From Fibrobacter succinogenes (GTDB lineage Bacteria > Fibrobacterota > Fibrobacteria > Fibrobacterales > Fibrobacteraceae): a DNA stretch of 37,276 nt. Where the stretch lies: NCBI GenBank assembly GCA_902771595.1, contig CACXXH010000019.1, forward strand, positions 1 to 37,276, given 5' to 3'. Within the stretch, counting starts at the first letter, position 1, and each line of letters starts with the position of its first letter. The translations under genes were made by a program, and so were the position numbers. Positions 16,196-23,662 of this stretch are shown piece by piece. The notes under the pieces are model-generated. The model was not told the DNA's origin. It saw nothing but the letters and a program-made list of their open reading frames with translations, and did not search any database.

Positions 16196-17011
16196 ATGAA
16201 AAAGTTTGTCAAGGCGTCTCTTGTTGCGGCCATGCTTGCCGCTCCTGTTATGGCTGATGAACAGTTCGGTGGTATCGGTGTTACGATTTACCAGGTGCCT
16301 GCTGGCGTGTTCGTTGCCGAAGTGATTCCCGGTGGTCCCGCTTCCGAAACCAAGATCAAGAATGGCGATGTTATTGTCGCTGTGGACGGTGTTTCCCTGA
16401 AGGGCAAGACCATCGATTTCTCGAAGGAACAGATTCGCGGCCAGATTGATAAGCCGGTCGAACTCACGTACGTGAGCGAGGGCGATACGCTCACCGCTGT
16501 CGTGCGTCGCACTTCCATGCTTGTCAAGGATTTCAACGCCGAGGATGTCGCTGCTTGGTATGGCGACAAGGATGAATTCAATGCCCAGGAACTCGAAACG
16601 TTCGCAAGCGGAAGCGAGACCGACAAGCAGCTGCTTGCCGTGCTGAGCCGCGGTTCTGTCGTCGCTGGCGATGCCGAGAAGGTTTCCGCAAGCAACCTGA
16701 ACGGCGTGTTCGTGAAGAAGGCCGAAGTTGTCGCTCCGAAGGTGAATCCGAACAAGGGTGTCAAGTCCAACGGCGCCGTGCTGAAGGGCTTCAGCCGCAA
16801 TTCTATCGCCTTTACGCTCAAGACTGCGGGCACGACTGTCGTGAAGGTCTCCGACCCGAACGGCGAAGTGGTCGCGACTGTGCGTGTGGATAACGCTCCT
16901 GCCGGATTCAACTCTGTCGCCTGGAATTCCGAGAACATCCCGAGCGGCCGCTACATGGTCAGCATCGAGCAGTCTTTCGGCATCTCCGGCAAGTTTGCAG
17001 TGTTGAAGTAA
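16196..17011 (+). CDS. Secreted PDZ-domain protein with FlgD/T9SS-like C-terminal Ig domain
   Basis: A 271-residue exported protein with a signal peptide ending VMA (about residue 20). A PDZ domain (about 24-105) contains GIGVTIY, EVIPGGPAS and IKNGDVIVAVDGVSL, the usual peptide-binding fold. A central region follows. The last 75 residues resemble FlgD-like or type IX secretion C-terminal Ig domains, with VVKVSDPNGEVVATV, AGFNSVAWN and GRYMVSIEQ. An AAGGAG ribosome-binding site supports the start. The last 66 bases of the gene, including the stop, are repeated 190 bases downstream. Partner and function are unknown. Export is well supported, and sorting by the C-terminal domain is inference. 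Confidence 0.8.
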   Translation: MKKFVKASLVAAMLAAPVMADEQFGGIGVTIYQVPAGVFVAEVIPGGPASETKIKNGDVIVAVDGVSLKGKTIDFSKEQIRGQIDKPVELTYVSEGDTLTAVVRRTSMLVKDFNAEDVAAWYGDKDEFNAQELETFASGSETDKQLLAVLSRGSVVAGDAEKVSASNLNGVFVKKAEVVAPKVNPNKGVKSNGAVLKGFSRNSIAFTLKTAGTTVVKVSDPNGEVVATVRVDNAPAGFNSVAWNSENIPSGRYMVSIEQSFGISGKFAVLK

Positions 17012-17202
17012 TGAACATTTAACGCGGCCGCTCGTTTTTACGAGAGCCGCTCGCTCCCAAGTTCTGGAAAAGAATGGCGGAGTCGCTCACTTTGCGCGTA
17101 AGCCCCTGGTTGATACCAGGGGCTTACTGCTTACGGGCCGCTACATGGTCAGCATCGAGCAGTCTTTCGGCATCTCCGGCAAGTTTGCTGTGTTGAAGTA
17201 AT
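16946..17202 (+). repeat. 67-bp direct repeat of the PDZ gene's 3' end
   Basis: Bases 16946-17012 and 17136-17202 are identical at 66 of 67 positions (A at 16999, T at 17189). The repeat encodes the C-terminal residues from GRYMVSIEQ to the stop. The second copy has no start codon of its own and follows a 123-base spacer that holds two hairpins. Confidence 0.92.
17099..17126 (+). terminator. Strong hairpin between the two 3'-end copies
   Basis: A perfect 12-bp stem TAAGCCCCTGGT / ACCAGGGGCTTA encloses a TGAT loop. The following sequence CTGCTTAC has no long T-run, so termination is plausible but not certain. Confidence 0.55.
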
Positions 17203-17246
17203 AAGCAACACCAGTAATAAGCAACAACAAATTCTTAATTGAAAGG

Positions 17247-17268
17247 CCTCGCAAAAAGCGGGGTTTTT
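17247..17268 (+). terminator. Terminator upstream of lptD
   Basis: CCTCGC and GCGGGG pair (one G-T pair) around AAAAA and are followed by TTTTTCTTTT. It lies after the second copy of the PDZ-gene 3' end. Confidence 0.75.
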
Positions 17269-17317
17269 CTTTTGATATTTTAACCAAAAAATGGCGGGCT
17301 TCCGAATAGAATATTCC

Positions 17318-17323
17318 TATATT
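17318..17323 (+). promoter_or_regulatory. Candidate -10 element for lptD
   Basis: TATATT followed by TGC, 9 nt before the preferred GTG start at 17333. The same string precedes dgt. Confidence 0.4.
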
Positions 17324-17332
17324 TGCTCGCAC

Positions 17333-19795
17333 GTGATTTTGTTTAGAACCCATAGTCTGCTGTGGGCCGTTTTGCTTTTTGCAACAGCGGTCTTTGCTCC
17401 TGCTGCCTTTGCGCAGGACATGACCCGCTTTGAACTCGAGGAGCGCGAGCAGGTCGAGGAAGACACGACCGAAGTCGACTGGATGAACGACACGACGGGA
17501 ACGGACACCATCGAGTATCACGCTGTCGATCTGGTGTACGACGTGGAAAAGGAAACGTTCAACCTGAACAACAACGCGCAGCTCAAGTACCGTACCGCGA
17601 CGCTCGATGCGGATACCATCTGGTTCGACCAGAGGAACAGCGTGCTTGTCGCGGGTGGCGGGCCTATCCTTCGCGAGACGAAGAACCCGTCGCTTTCGGG
17701 AATGCGTCTCAAGTACAACATGAAAAGCCGCATCGGCGAAATCTATTATGCGACCACCTACCAGGACAACCAACAGTTGAACGGTATGGAGGTGCGCCGT
17801 CTGCCCGACCAGAGAATTCAGATTGCCCGCGGTGATTTCAGTACGTGTAACGATTTTACGCACCAGCACTTCTTCTTCTACGGACGCCGCATGGTGGTGA
17901 AGCCGAAGGAGACCATCACGGCCAGGCCTGTCGTGCTGAATATCGCTGATGTTCCCGTTGCGGTTCTCCCGATGATCGTTGCTCCCTTGAAGAGCGGGCG
18001 CAAGTCGGGTCTCCTCACTCCCAAGTTCGGTGGCGACCAGGTGCAGGGTTACTACTTGCGCAATCTCGGTTTCTACTACGCGCCGAACGACTACTGGGAT
18101 GCGACCATCAGCGGCGACATTATCGAAGGCGACGAGGCGCGGTTCGAACGTTCGACTTTGACGGGGCTTGTGCGGTACAACAAGCGATATATGCTCGATG
18201 GAAACTTGAAGTATACGGCGTATCTCAATGAATTTGATTTCAGCAACAGCGGTTACGACATTACGTTCTCGCACAACCAGAACCTGACGCCCGACAGGAA
18301 GCATACGTTGAGCGGTACGGGTTCGTTCGTGAGCGACCAGAGCGTGCGCAAGGACAATGCGCTCGATGCGGAGACGATCCTCAACCAGCAGGCGAACGCG
18401 TCGCTCACTTACTCGGGCAAGTTCGGCACGAACAAGAGCCTTACGGTGAAGGCGAGCCAGGACCATAACCTGGTGACCGGATTTATCCGCCGCCAGTTGC
18501 CCGATATCCGCTTCAACATGAGCGGCCCGCTCTTTGATTTCGAGACCGGCGACGACGAGGTCGCGGCTGCCGACGGCTCCTTCTTCTCGTACCTGAAGAA
18601 ACTCAACTACAGCTTCTCGAACCATTTCAATTACGAGATGGAAGAAGGCCGCGATACCACGCTCGACATGGATACGACCGCGAAGTACGTGGGTTACACC
18701 GGTACGTATTCTCTAGACTATTCGGGCTCCCTGTTCAACGTCATCAATATCACGCCGCGTGCGACGTGGAGCGGTTTCTGGACCGGGCAGTCGTGGATTA
18801 ATCCCGAAGATTCGAGCAAGTACTGGAAGCGCCGCACGAGCCTAGACCCGGAGCACAACACCTACGGTGAGTTCGCGTACAACCACAACTACAGCCTTAC
18901 CGCCGACACCAAACTTTACGGTATCTGGGTCCCGGAAATCGGGCGCTTCACGGGCCTGCGCCACATCCTTTCCCCGAGCGTGTCGTACACGTACGCACCC
19001 GAGATTGACACGGTGAAGTACTTCGCGCCGCACCCGCATTTGGGGCAGTCCCCGTACCAGAGGGAACAGCAGACCGTCGGGTTCTCCCTGGGCAATGACC
19101 TGGACTTGAAATACCTGAAGGTGGTGGGCCACAGGCCCGATTCCGCGAAGGGCGATACCTCGAAGGCGGTGGAAGACCAGTACGGCAACCGGAGACTCCT
19201 CACCACGCGTCACAGCGTTTCGTACAACTTTGCGGCGGATTCCCTTAATTTCTCGGACATCAGCTCGACCTTCGGCTTGCAGATTTTGCCGGATTACCTT
19301 TTCACTATCACGACGCGCCACAGCATGTACCACAAGTATTCCATGGAGCCCAACAAGGTGCGGTTCCCGGAACTCACATATTGGGGCTATGACTTCAGCC
19401 GCAGTTTCCACTGGAGCGGAACGTTCAATGCGGGGCTTCCATCGCAGATGGGCAAGTACGAGATGCGCAAGTGGTCGCTGGGACTCAGCTACCGCTATTC
19501 GTTCTCCAGCACGCGAGTGGGTAAGGACCTGTTCCAAGACAACATAAGCCATTCGACTTCCATTACGGCGTCGTTCCAACCGACGGTGAACTGGGAAGTT
19601 TCGTACAGTACGCAGTACGATTACAACGAAGGAAAGTTTGTTACACACAAATTCACTTTCAACAGGACCCTGCATTGCTGGCAGCTTGATTTTACATGGA
19701 CACCGACCGGGCCTGCCGCGGGCTGGTCGTTCGCTCTCTACGTGAGAGACCTGCCCGATATCAAGCTCAATGCCGGAAGTACGGAGACGAAGTGA
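17333..19795 (+). CDS. lptD: LPS-assembly protein LptD
   Basis: An 820-residue outer-membrane protein that inserts lipopolysaccharide into the outer leaflet. An OstA-like periplasmic domain lies at about 50-170 (VDLVYDVEKETFNL, DADTIWFDQR). It is followed by the LptD-typical FSTCND...FFFYGRRM segment, ARPVVLNIADVPVAVLPM and SGLLTPKFG. A large barrel then runs to the C-terminus, with many alternating strands such as YTYAPEID and HSVSYNF. The GTG at 17333 is chosen because it gives a clean signal peptide ending AFA. An ATG at 17291 would lie upstream of the likely promoter and put 14 extra residues before the signal. The gene is followed after 46 bases by maf. It implies an LPS-bearing outer membrane. 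Confidence 0.88.
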   Translation: MILFRTHSLLWAVLLFATAVFAPAAFAQDMTRFELEEREQVEEDTTEVDWMNDTTGTDTIEYHAVDLVYDVEKETFNLNNNAQLKYRTATLDADTIWFDQRNSVLVAGGGPILRETKNPSLSGMRLKYNMKSRIGEIYYATTYQDNQQLNGMEVRRLPDQRIQIARGDFSTCNDFTHQHFFFYGRRMVVKPKETITARPVVLNIADVPVAVLPMIVAPLKSGRKSGLLTPKFGGDQVQGYYLRNLGFYYAPNDYWDATISGDIIEGDEARFERSTLTGLVRYNKRYMLDGNLKYTAYLNEFDFSNSGYDITFSHNQNLTPDRKHTLSGTGSFVSDQSVRKDNALDAETILNQQANASLTYSGKFGTNKSLTVKASQDHNLVTGFIRRQLPDIRFNMSGPLFDFETGDDEVAAADGSFFSYLKKLNYSFSNHFNYEMEEGRDTTLDMDTTAKYVGYTGTYSLDYSGSLFNVINITPRATWSGFWTGQSWINPEDSSKYWKRRTSLDPEHNTYGEFAYNHNYSLTADTKLYGIWVPEIGRFTGLRHILSPSVSYTYAPEIDTVKYFAPHPHLGQSPYQREQQTVGFSLGNDLDLKYLKVVGHRPDSAKGDTSKAVEDQYGNRRLLTTRHSVSYNFAADSLNFSDISSTFGLQILPDYLFTITTRHSMYHKYSMEPNKVRFPELTYWGYDFSRSFHWSGTFNAGLPSQMGKYEMRKWSLGLSYRYSFSSTRVGKDLFQDNISHSTSITASFQPTVNWEVSYSTQYDYNEGKFVTHKFTFNRTLHCWQLDFTWTPTGPAAGWSFALYVRDLPDIKLNAGSTETK

Positions 19796-19798
19796 TGG

Positions 19799-19823
19799 AT
19801 GTGGAATGTGAAGTGTGTAATGT
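19799..19823 (+). repeat. Intercistronic ATGTGGAATGTG element, copy 1
   Basis: This 25-base element lies between the lptD stop and the maf start. It matches 24 of 25 bases of the minus-strand sequence at 32462-32486, between the orphan gene and nuoA. Both copies follow a stop codon closely and are followed by GTAGAAT a few bases before the next ATG. Confidence 0.75.
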
Positions 19824-19841
19824 TTTAGGTAGAATGCAATT

Positions 19842-20408
19842 ATGAATAAAGTAATATTGGCGAGTGGTTCGCCGAGACGCCGAGAGATTTTGACACAGAT
19901 AGGGGTGGATTTCGAGGTGGTGGTCTCCAACGAGGAGGAGTGCCCCAAGAGCTCAAATCCGCTCGATTTCCCCCGCGAGAACGCCGCCATGAAGGCCCTC
20001 GCGGTCTCGAAAATGCGACCGGGGGCCTACGTCCTCGGGTTCGATACCCTCGTTTTTTTGGATGGGAAGCCTCTCGGCAAGCCCAAAACGCCCGAAGAAG
20101 CCCTCGAAATGTTACAAAAACTGAATGGAAAAACTCACAAAGTTATTACGGGCGTGGCAATCGCGAAAGATGCGCAAGTCGTTGATACTCAACAAGAAGA
20201 AACACGGGTACTTTTTAGAGAGAACACCTTACATGAGCTAAAAGATTATGTAAATTCTAAAGACCCGATGGATAAGGCGGGCGCTTACGGAATCCAGACC
20301 CGCGGTGCGCGCCTCATCAAATCGATTTCTGGATGTTACTACAACGTGGTGGGTTTGCCAGTGGCCCTTACGTTAGAGATGCTGGCAAGGCAAGAGGTTG
20401 AGGTATGA
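19842..20408 (+). CDS. maf: Maf-family nucleotide pyrophosphatase
   Basis: A 188-residue protein of the Maf/YceF/YhdE family, which hydrolyses non-canonical or canonical nucleoside triphosphates to monophosphates and is linked to septation. Seen are LASGSPRRREIL at the N-terminus, ENAAMKA, GFDTLVFLDGKPLGKP, KVITGVAI and DKAGAYGIQTRGARL with YYNVVGLP. Length is normal. Codon use changes inside the gene: about codons 89-140 are AT-rich (TTA, AAA, ATT) while both ends are GC-rich like the neighbours. No clear ribosome-binding site is seen. Its stop overlaps the rodZ start as ATGA, so the two are translationally coupled. Confidence 0.93.
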   Translation: MNKVILASGSPRRREILTQIGVDFEVVVSNEEECPKSSNPLDFPRENAAMKALAVSKMRPGAYVLGFDTLVFLDGKPLGKPKTPEEALEMLQKLNGKTHKVITGVAIAKDAQVVDTQQEETRVLFRENTLHELKDYVNSKDPMDKAGAYGIQTRGARLIKSISGCYYNVVGLPVALTLEMLARQEVEV

Positions 20409-21400
20409 ATACGAACCCGATCGAAGATAAACGCCCGGATGAACGCCTTGGCTCCTACTTGACTCGTGCTCGCGAGGCCAAGGGGATGACCGTGGAACAA
20501 CTTGCCACTGTGACGAAACTCACAGTAAAAACCATAACGCTTATCGAAAGCGGTGACTGGAAGGCCTTCCCGGTGGAAGCCTACCTTCGCGGTTACCTCA
20601 ATTCCATTTGCGAGAAGCTCGGCCTCGAGTCGAGAAGGATTGTCGATTATTACCTGGTCGAGGCCGGTACGAAGTTCTCCAGCCTCCTTTCTCCGATTCC
20701 GGAGAAGCCCATGAAGATTTCCCCGATGACGGACGAAGAACGCAAGCCCCGCAGCAAGGCTGTTCCTATTGTCATTGCCGTCATCGTACTGGCATTCGTG
20801 GTCGGGTCTCATTTCCTTAAAGAAATGGGCAGTGACGAACAGGCACCCGCGGTTGCCGAGAAGACTGGAACCGAGGTGAGCACTGATGCCGTCGCAGCGG
20901 ATTCCGCACAGCAAGAAATACCGGAAGGCGCGGAAGTCGTTCCTCCTGATTCGGTGCAGGCTGATTCCACGGCGAAGGATTCTGTCGCGAAGTCCAAGGA
21001 CGTGGTGACGCAGGCTATCGTGGATGAGGCCGTAAAGAAATCCGAGTTGCCCGCTTCTGCGACGATCTTCATCTCTTCTACATCCGAGACGGAAAAAGAA
21101 GAAGTCTCTACCAGGACTCATTTCGAACTTATCGGTTCGGGTACGATGGTTTCGTGGATTGGTCTCAAGCGCCACGAAGACGATGGTTCCTTCGTGAAGG
21201 AAGCGAACATCGCCGTGAAGGACGCTCGCATGATTTACGATTCGGATGATACTTTGTATGTAGTCATCGGTGAACCGCGTGCCATTTCCAAGATGAAATT
21301 GAACGGCAAGGAAACAAAGATTCCCGAAATGAAGTATGGCCGTGTCGCCAAGTTCCGCGTGTTCGCGGGCGAGATCGTTCCGGCTAAGGGAGGTCGCTAA
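20405..21400 (+). CDS. rodZ: RodZ-like cytoskeletal/cell-shape protein
   Basis: A 331-residue bitopic membrane protein. The N-terminal helix-turn-helix domain (about 14-85: LGSYLTRAREAKGMTVEQLA, IESGDWKAFPVEAYLRGYL) is the RodZ type that binds MreB. One membrane segment follows at about 120-138 (VPIVIAVIVLAFVVGSHF), then a Ser/Asp/Glu-rich spacer. The periplasmic C-terminal domain (about 235-325) resembles DUF4115, as in other RodZ proteins. It would anchor the MreB elongation machinery for rod shape. It overlaps maf by four bases and hisB by one base, so the three genes form a tight operon. Confidence 0.87.
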   Translation: MNTNPIEDKRPDERLGSYLTRAREAKGMTVEQLATVTKLTVKTITLIESGDWKAFPVEAYLRGYLNSICEKLGLESRRIVDYYLVEAGTKFSSLLSPIPEKPMKISPMTDEERKPRSKAVPIVIAVIVLAFVVGSHFLKEMGSDEQAPAVAEKTGTEVSTDAVAADSAQQEIPEGAEVVPPDSVQADSTAKDSVAKSKDVVTQAIVDEAVKKSELPASATIFISSTSETEKEEVSTRTHFELIGSGTMVSWIGLKRHEDDGSFVKEANIAVKDARMIYDSDDTLYVVIGEPRAISKMKLNGKETKIPEMKYGRVAKFRVFAGEIVPAKGGR

Positions 21401-21984
21401 TGCGCGTTTCGAATATTTCCAGAAAGACGGGCGAGACGGATATCCAGCTTTCGCTGAATCTCGACGAAGCGTCACGCGGCGTCGTGAATTCCGGAAACGG
21501 ATTCCTTGACCACATGCTCGATCTTTTCCAGGTGCACGGCGGTTTTCGCCTTGACCTCACCTGCAAGGGCGATACGAATGTAGACATGCACCACAGCATG
21601 GAAGACATCGCCATTGTGCTCGGACAGGCGTTGGTTGAATGCCTGGGCGACAAGAAGGGTATCGAACGTTACGGATTCTACTTCGTCCCGATGGACGAGG
21701 CGCTTTCCCGCGTTTGCCTGGATTTCAGCAACCGCATCGGATTCGTGTGGAACGTGAAGCTACCTGCGGCCATGGCGGGCGGTATCGAGGCGAGCATGTT
21801 CGAACACTTCTTCAAGAGCGTTGCCGAGAATGCGCGCATGAACCTGCACATCGAACTCTTCTACGGCAGCGATAACCACCACTGCCTCGAAAGCATTTTC
21901 AAGGCTTTCGCACGCGCAGTTGCGATGGCGGTTGCGCCGAGCCGCAATGTGAAGGGCGTGCCCAGCAGCAAGGGTGTCTTGTAA
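21400..21984 (+). CDS. hisB: Imidazoleglycerol-phosphate dehydratase
   Basis: A 194-residue enzyme of histidine synthesis that converts imidazole-glycerol phosphate to imidazole-acetol phosphate in the cytoplasm, using Mn2+. The metal-binding motifs are present: FLDHMLDLFQVHGGF, DMHHSMEDIAIVLGQAL and DNHHCLESIFKAFARA. It is the monofunctional form, without the phosphatase domain of the E. coli HisB. Its ATG overlaps the rodZ TAA (TAATG). No other his genes lie nearby, so this enzyme is placed with cell-shape and nucleotide genes. A composite repeat starts at the first base after its stop codon. Confidence 0.96.
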   Translation: MRVSNISRKTGETDIQLSLNLDEASRGVVNSGNGFLDHMLDLFQVHGGFRLDLTCKGDTNVDMHHSMEDIAIVLGQALVECLGDKKGIERYGFYFVPMDEALSRVCLDFSNRIGFVWNVKLPAAMAGGIEASMFEHFFKSVAENARMNLHIELFYGSDNHHCLESIFKAFARAVAMAVAPSRNVKGVPSSKGVL

Positions 21985-22080
21985 GACCGCTCGTTCGACG
22001 TTCCAGGCATTGAAACCTCCGGTTTCTCACTCGCTCTCGCCTTTGACGGCTCGTCAATACGAGCCGCCTCCGGCTCACAG
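21985..22080. repeat. Composite palindromic repeat region after hisB
   Basis: Starts directly after the hisB stop with GACCGCTCGTTCGACG, which matches 37211-37228 at 14 of 18 bases. Next come AAACC-TCC-GGTTT and CTCCGGTTT (shared with 37084-37092). Then comes the hairpin CGGCTCG-TCAATA-CGAGCCG at 22047-22066, whose stem is identical to copy 1 at 1123-1142, followed by GGCTCAC. Confidence 0.65.
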
Positions 22081-22107
22081 AGACCAATTGAATCGCAAAA
22101 TTTAAAA

Positions 22108-22137
22108 AGAGGCGCGGACATTTAGCTCGCGCCTTTT
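22108..22137 (+). terminator. Terminator downstream of hisB
   Basis: AGGCGCG / CGCGCCT pairs around an 11-nt loop, preceded by AAAAAG and followed by TTTTG. The flanking A and T runs would let it act in both directions. Confidence 0.7.
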
Positions 22138-22171
22138 GTAATCGCAAAAAGAAGTCTCCGTGAACAACAAA

Positions 22172-22193
22172 GCCCCAGTTATTAAACTGGGGC
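22172..22193 (-). terminator. Terminator of the nuo operon
   Basis: A perfect 9-bp stem GCCCCAGTT / AACTGGGGC has an ATTA loop. On the minus strand it is followed by TTTGTTGTT, 26 bases after the nuoN stop. Confidence 0.8.
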
Positions 22194-22218
22194 GGTTGCG
22201 AACTATGACCACTTAGTC

Positions 22219-23661
22219 TTAAAAACTAAAGCCGGCGAACACGTTGTTGCTGAGGAACGGTATGAACCCGAGCGCGACAACGGAGATGCTGAGCGCCACG
22301 ATGACTCCGCGCTGGCGACGGGTGAGACGCAGCGGCGAAAGGTGACCATCGGGTTCGTCGACCCAGGCGCTCTTGATAAGTTGTATGTAATAGTACAGGG
22401 CGAGTACGTTGTTCAGGACGGCGAATGCGACAAGCGCGTAATGGCCAGTGGATGCTCCGCTGAAGAACAGGTGGAACTTTCCGAAGAAACCGGCAAGCGG
22501 CGGAATGCCCGCAAGGCTGAACATCGAAATCGCAAGCGCTACGGCAAGACTCGGATTCTGCTTCGAAAGTCCGCGCAGAGAGGCGAACGTTTCTTCGCGG
22601 TGGTGCCCGATGATGCCGAAGATGAAGAAGGCGAGGTAGTTCGAAACCGCGTATACGAACAGGTAGTAGACGATGGCCGTCTTCGCTGTGGTCGCAGGCC
22701 CGAGAAGCGCCACCATGATGTAGCCCGCCTGCGCGATGGAGCTGTACGCCATGAAGCGGCGGAGCCTGCTCTGCTTGAGTGCACCGAGGTTGCCTACGAA
22801 GAGGGTGGTGCCTGCAAGGAGCGCGATGAGGGGGGCGATCTGTTCCTGGACGGGGGCGAGGGGGCCGAATACGAGAACCACGAGGAACGCGATAGCGGTC
22901 GCCTTGGAGGTCACGGAAAGGACTGCGGTGACTGGTGTCGGTGCGCCTTCGTAGACATCGGGTGCCCAAGTGTAGAACGGGAAGAGCGTGAGCTTGAACC
23001 CGATTCCGCAGAAGAGGAACAGCACGGAAACCCACAGGAGCGGGTTGGTGCCGGCGGCTACCGCCTGCTGGATCTCGCCAAAGTGCAGCGAGCCCGCAAA
23101 GCCGTAGAGGTAGCTGAAGCCGAAGAGTTCGAACGCCGTCGCGACAGAGCCCATCAGGATGTACTTGGTCGCGGCCTCGCTTCCGAGCTGGTCCTTCTTG
23201 TTCCAAGCCGTGAGGGCGTACATCGGGATGGTCGCAATTTCGAGCCCGAGGAAGAAGGTGAGCATGTCGCACGCCGACACGACGGTCACGCCGCCGAAGG
23301 TGGCGAATGCGATGGCGCCGATGAATTCGGCAATCTGGTGCATCTGCGGTTTTCCGTCTGCGCCGTGCTCGAAGTAGTCCTTCGAGAGCCATATGCCGAG
23401 AATCGCGGAGATGATGAGGACTTCGCGCATGAGCACGCCGAAGTCGTCGATTTTCCAGTTGCAGATGAAGAAGCGCCCTTCGCCGCTAGCCAGCGGAATG
23501 AAGTTCAGCAGGATGAAGATGGCGATGAACCCGAAGTTCGCGATGCGCCAGGGCAGCTGCGAGCGGTAGTTGCAGAACAGTCGGCTCCCGATGACGATGA
23601 AGGGGAACAGCAACAGGAGAATGTCGGGAATGATGAAGTTCATGTTGAAAAAGCTGTACAT
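22219..23661 (-). CDS. nuoN: NADH-quinone oxidoreductase subunit N
   Basis: A 480-residue antiporter-like membrane subunit of complex I with about 14 membrane segments. Seen are the family core around GLEIATIPMYALTAW, with the charged residues of the proton path, GFKLTLFPFYTWAPDVYEGAP, and the later helix AYSSIAQAGYIM. The ATG at 23661 is set by a strong GGAGG ribosome-binding site lying in the 3' end of nuoM. It is the last gene of the operon, followed by a terminator. Confidence 0.95.
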   Translation of the reverse strand: MYSFFNMNFIIPDILLLLFPFIVIGSRLFCNYRSQLPWRIANFGFIAIFILLNFIPLASGEGRFFICNWKIDDFGVLMREVLIISAILGIWLSKDYFEHGADGKPQMHQIAEFIGAIAFATFGGVTVVSACDMLTFFLGLEIATIPMYALTAWNKKDQLGSEAATKYILMGSVATAFELFGFSYLYGFAGSLHFGEIQQAVAAGTNPLLWVSVLFLFCGIGFKLTLFPFYTWAPDVYEGAPTPVTAVLSVTSKATAIAFLVVLVFGPLAPVQEQIAPLIALLAGTTLFVGNLGALKQSRLRRFMAYSSIAQAGYIMVALLGPATTAKTAIVYYLFVYAVSNYLAFFIFGIIGHHREETFASLRGLSKQNPSLAVALAISMFSLAGIPPLAGFFGKFHLFFSGASTGHYALVAFAVLNNVLALYYYIQLIKSAWVDEPDGHLSPLRLTRRQRGVIVALSISVVALGFIPFLSNNVFAGFSF

Positions 23662-23662
23662 A

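Noticed and set aside
17141..18625. Minus-strand frame across the lptD 5' half
   Set aside because: The plus-strand lptD has signal peptide, OstA domain and barrel. The minus frame has none and crosses the terminator and repeat.
22200..22215. TGACCACTTAG near the nuoN stop as a full repeat copy
   Set aside because: It shares 11 bases with the repeat at 37142-37152, but the rest of the element is missing, so it could be chance.
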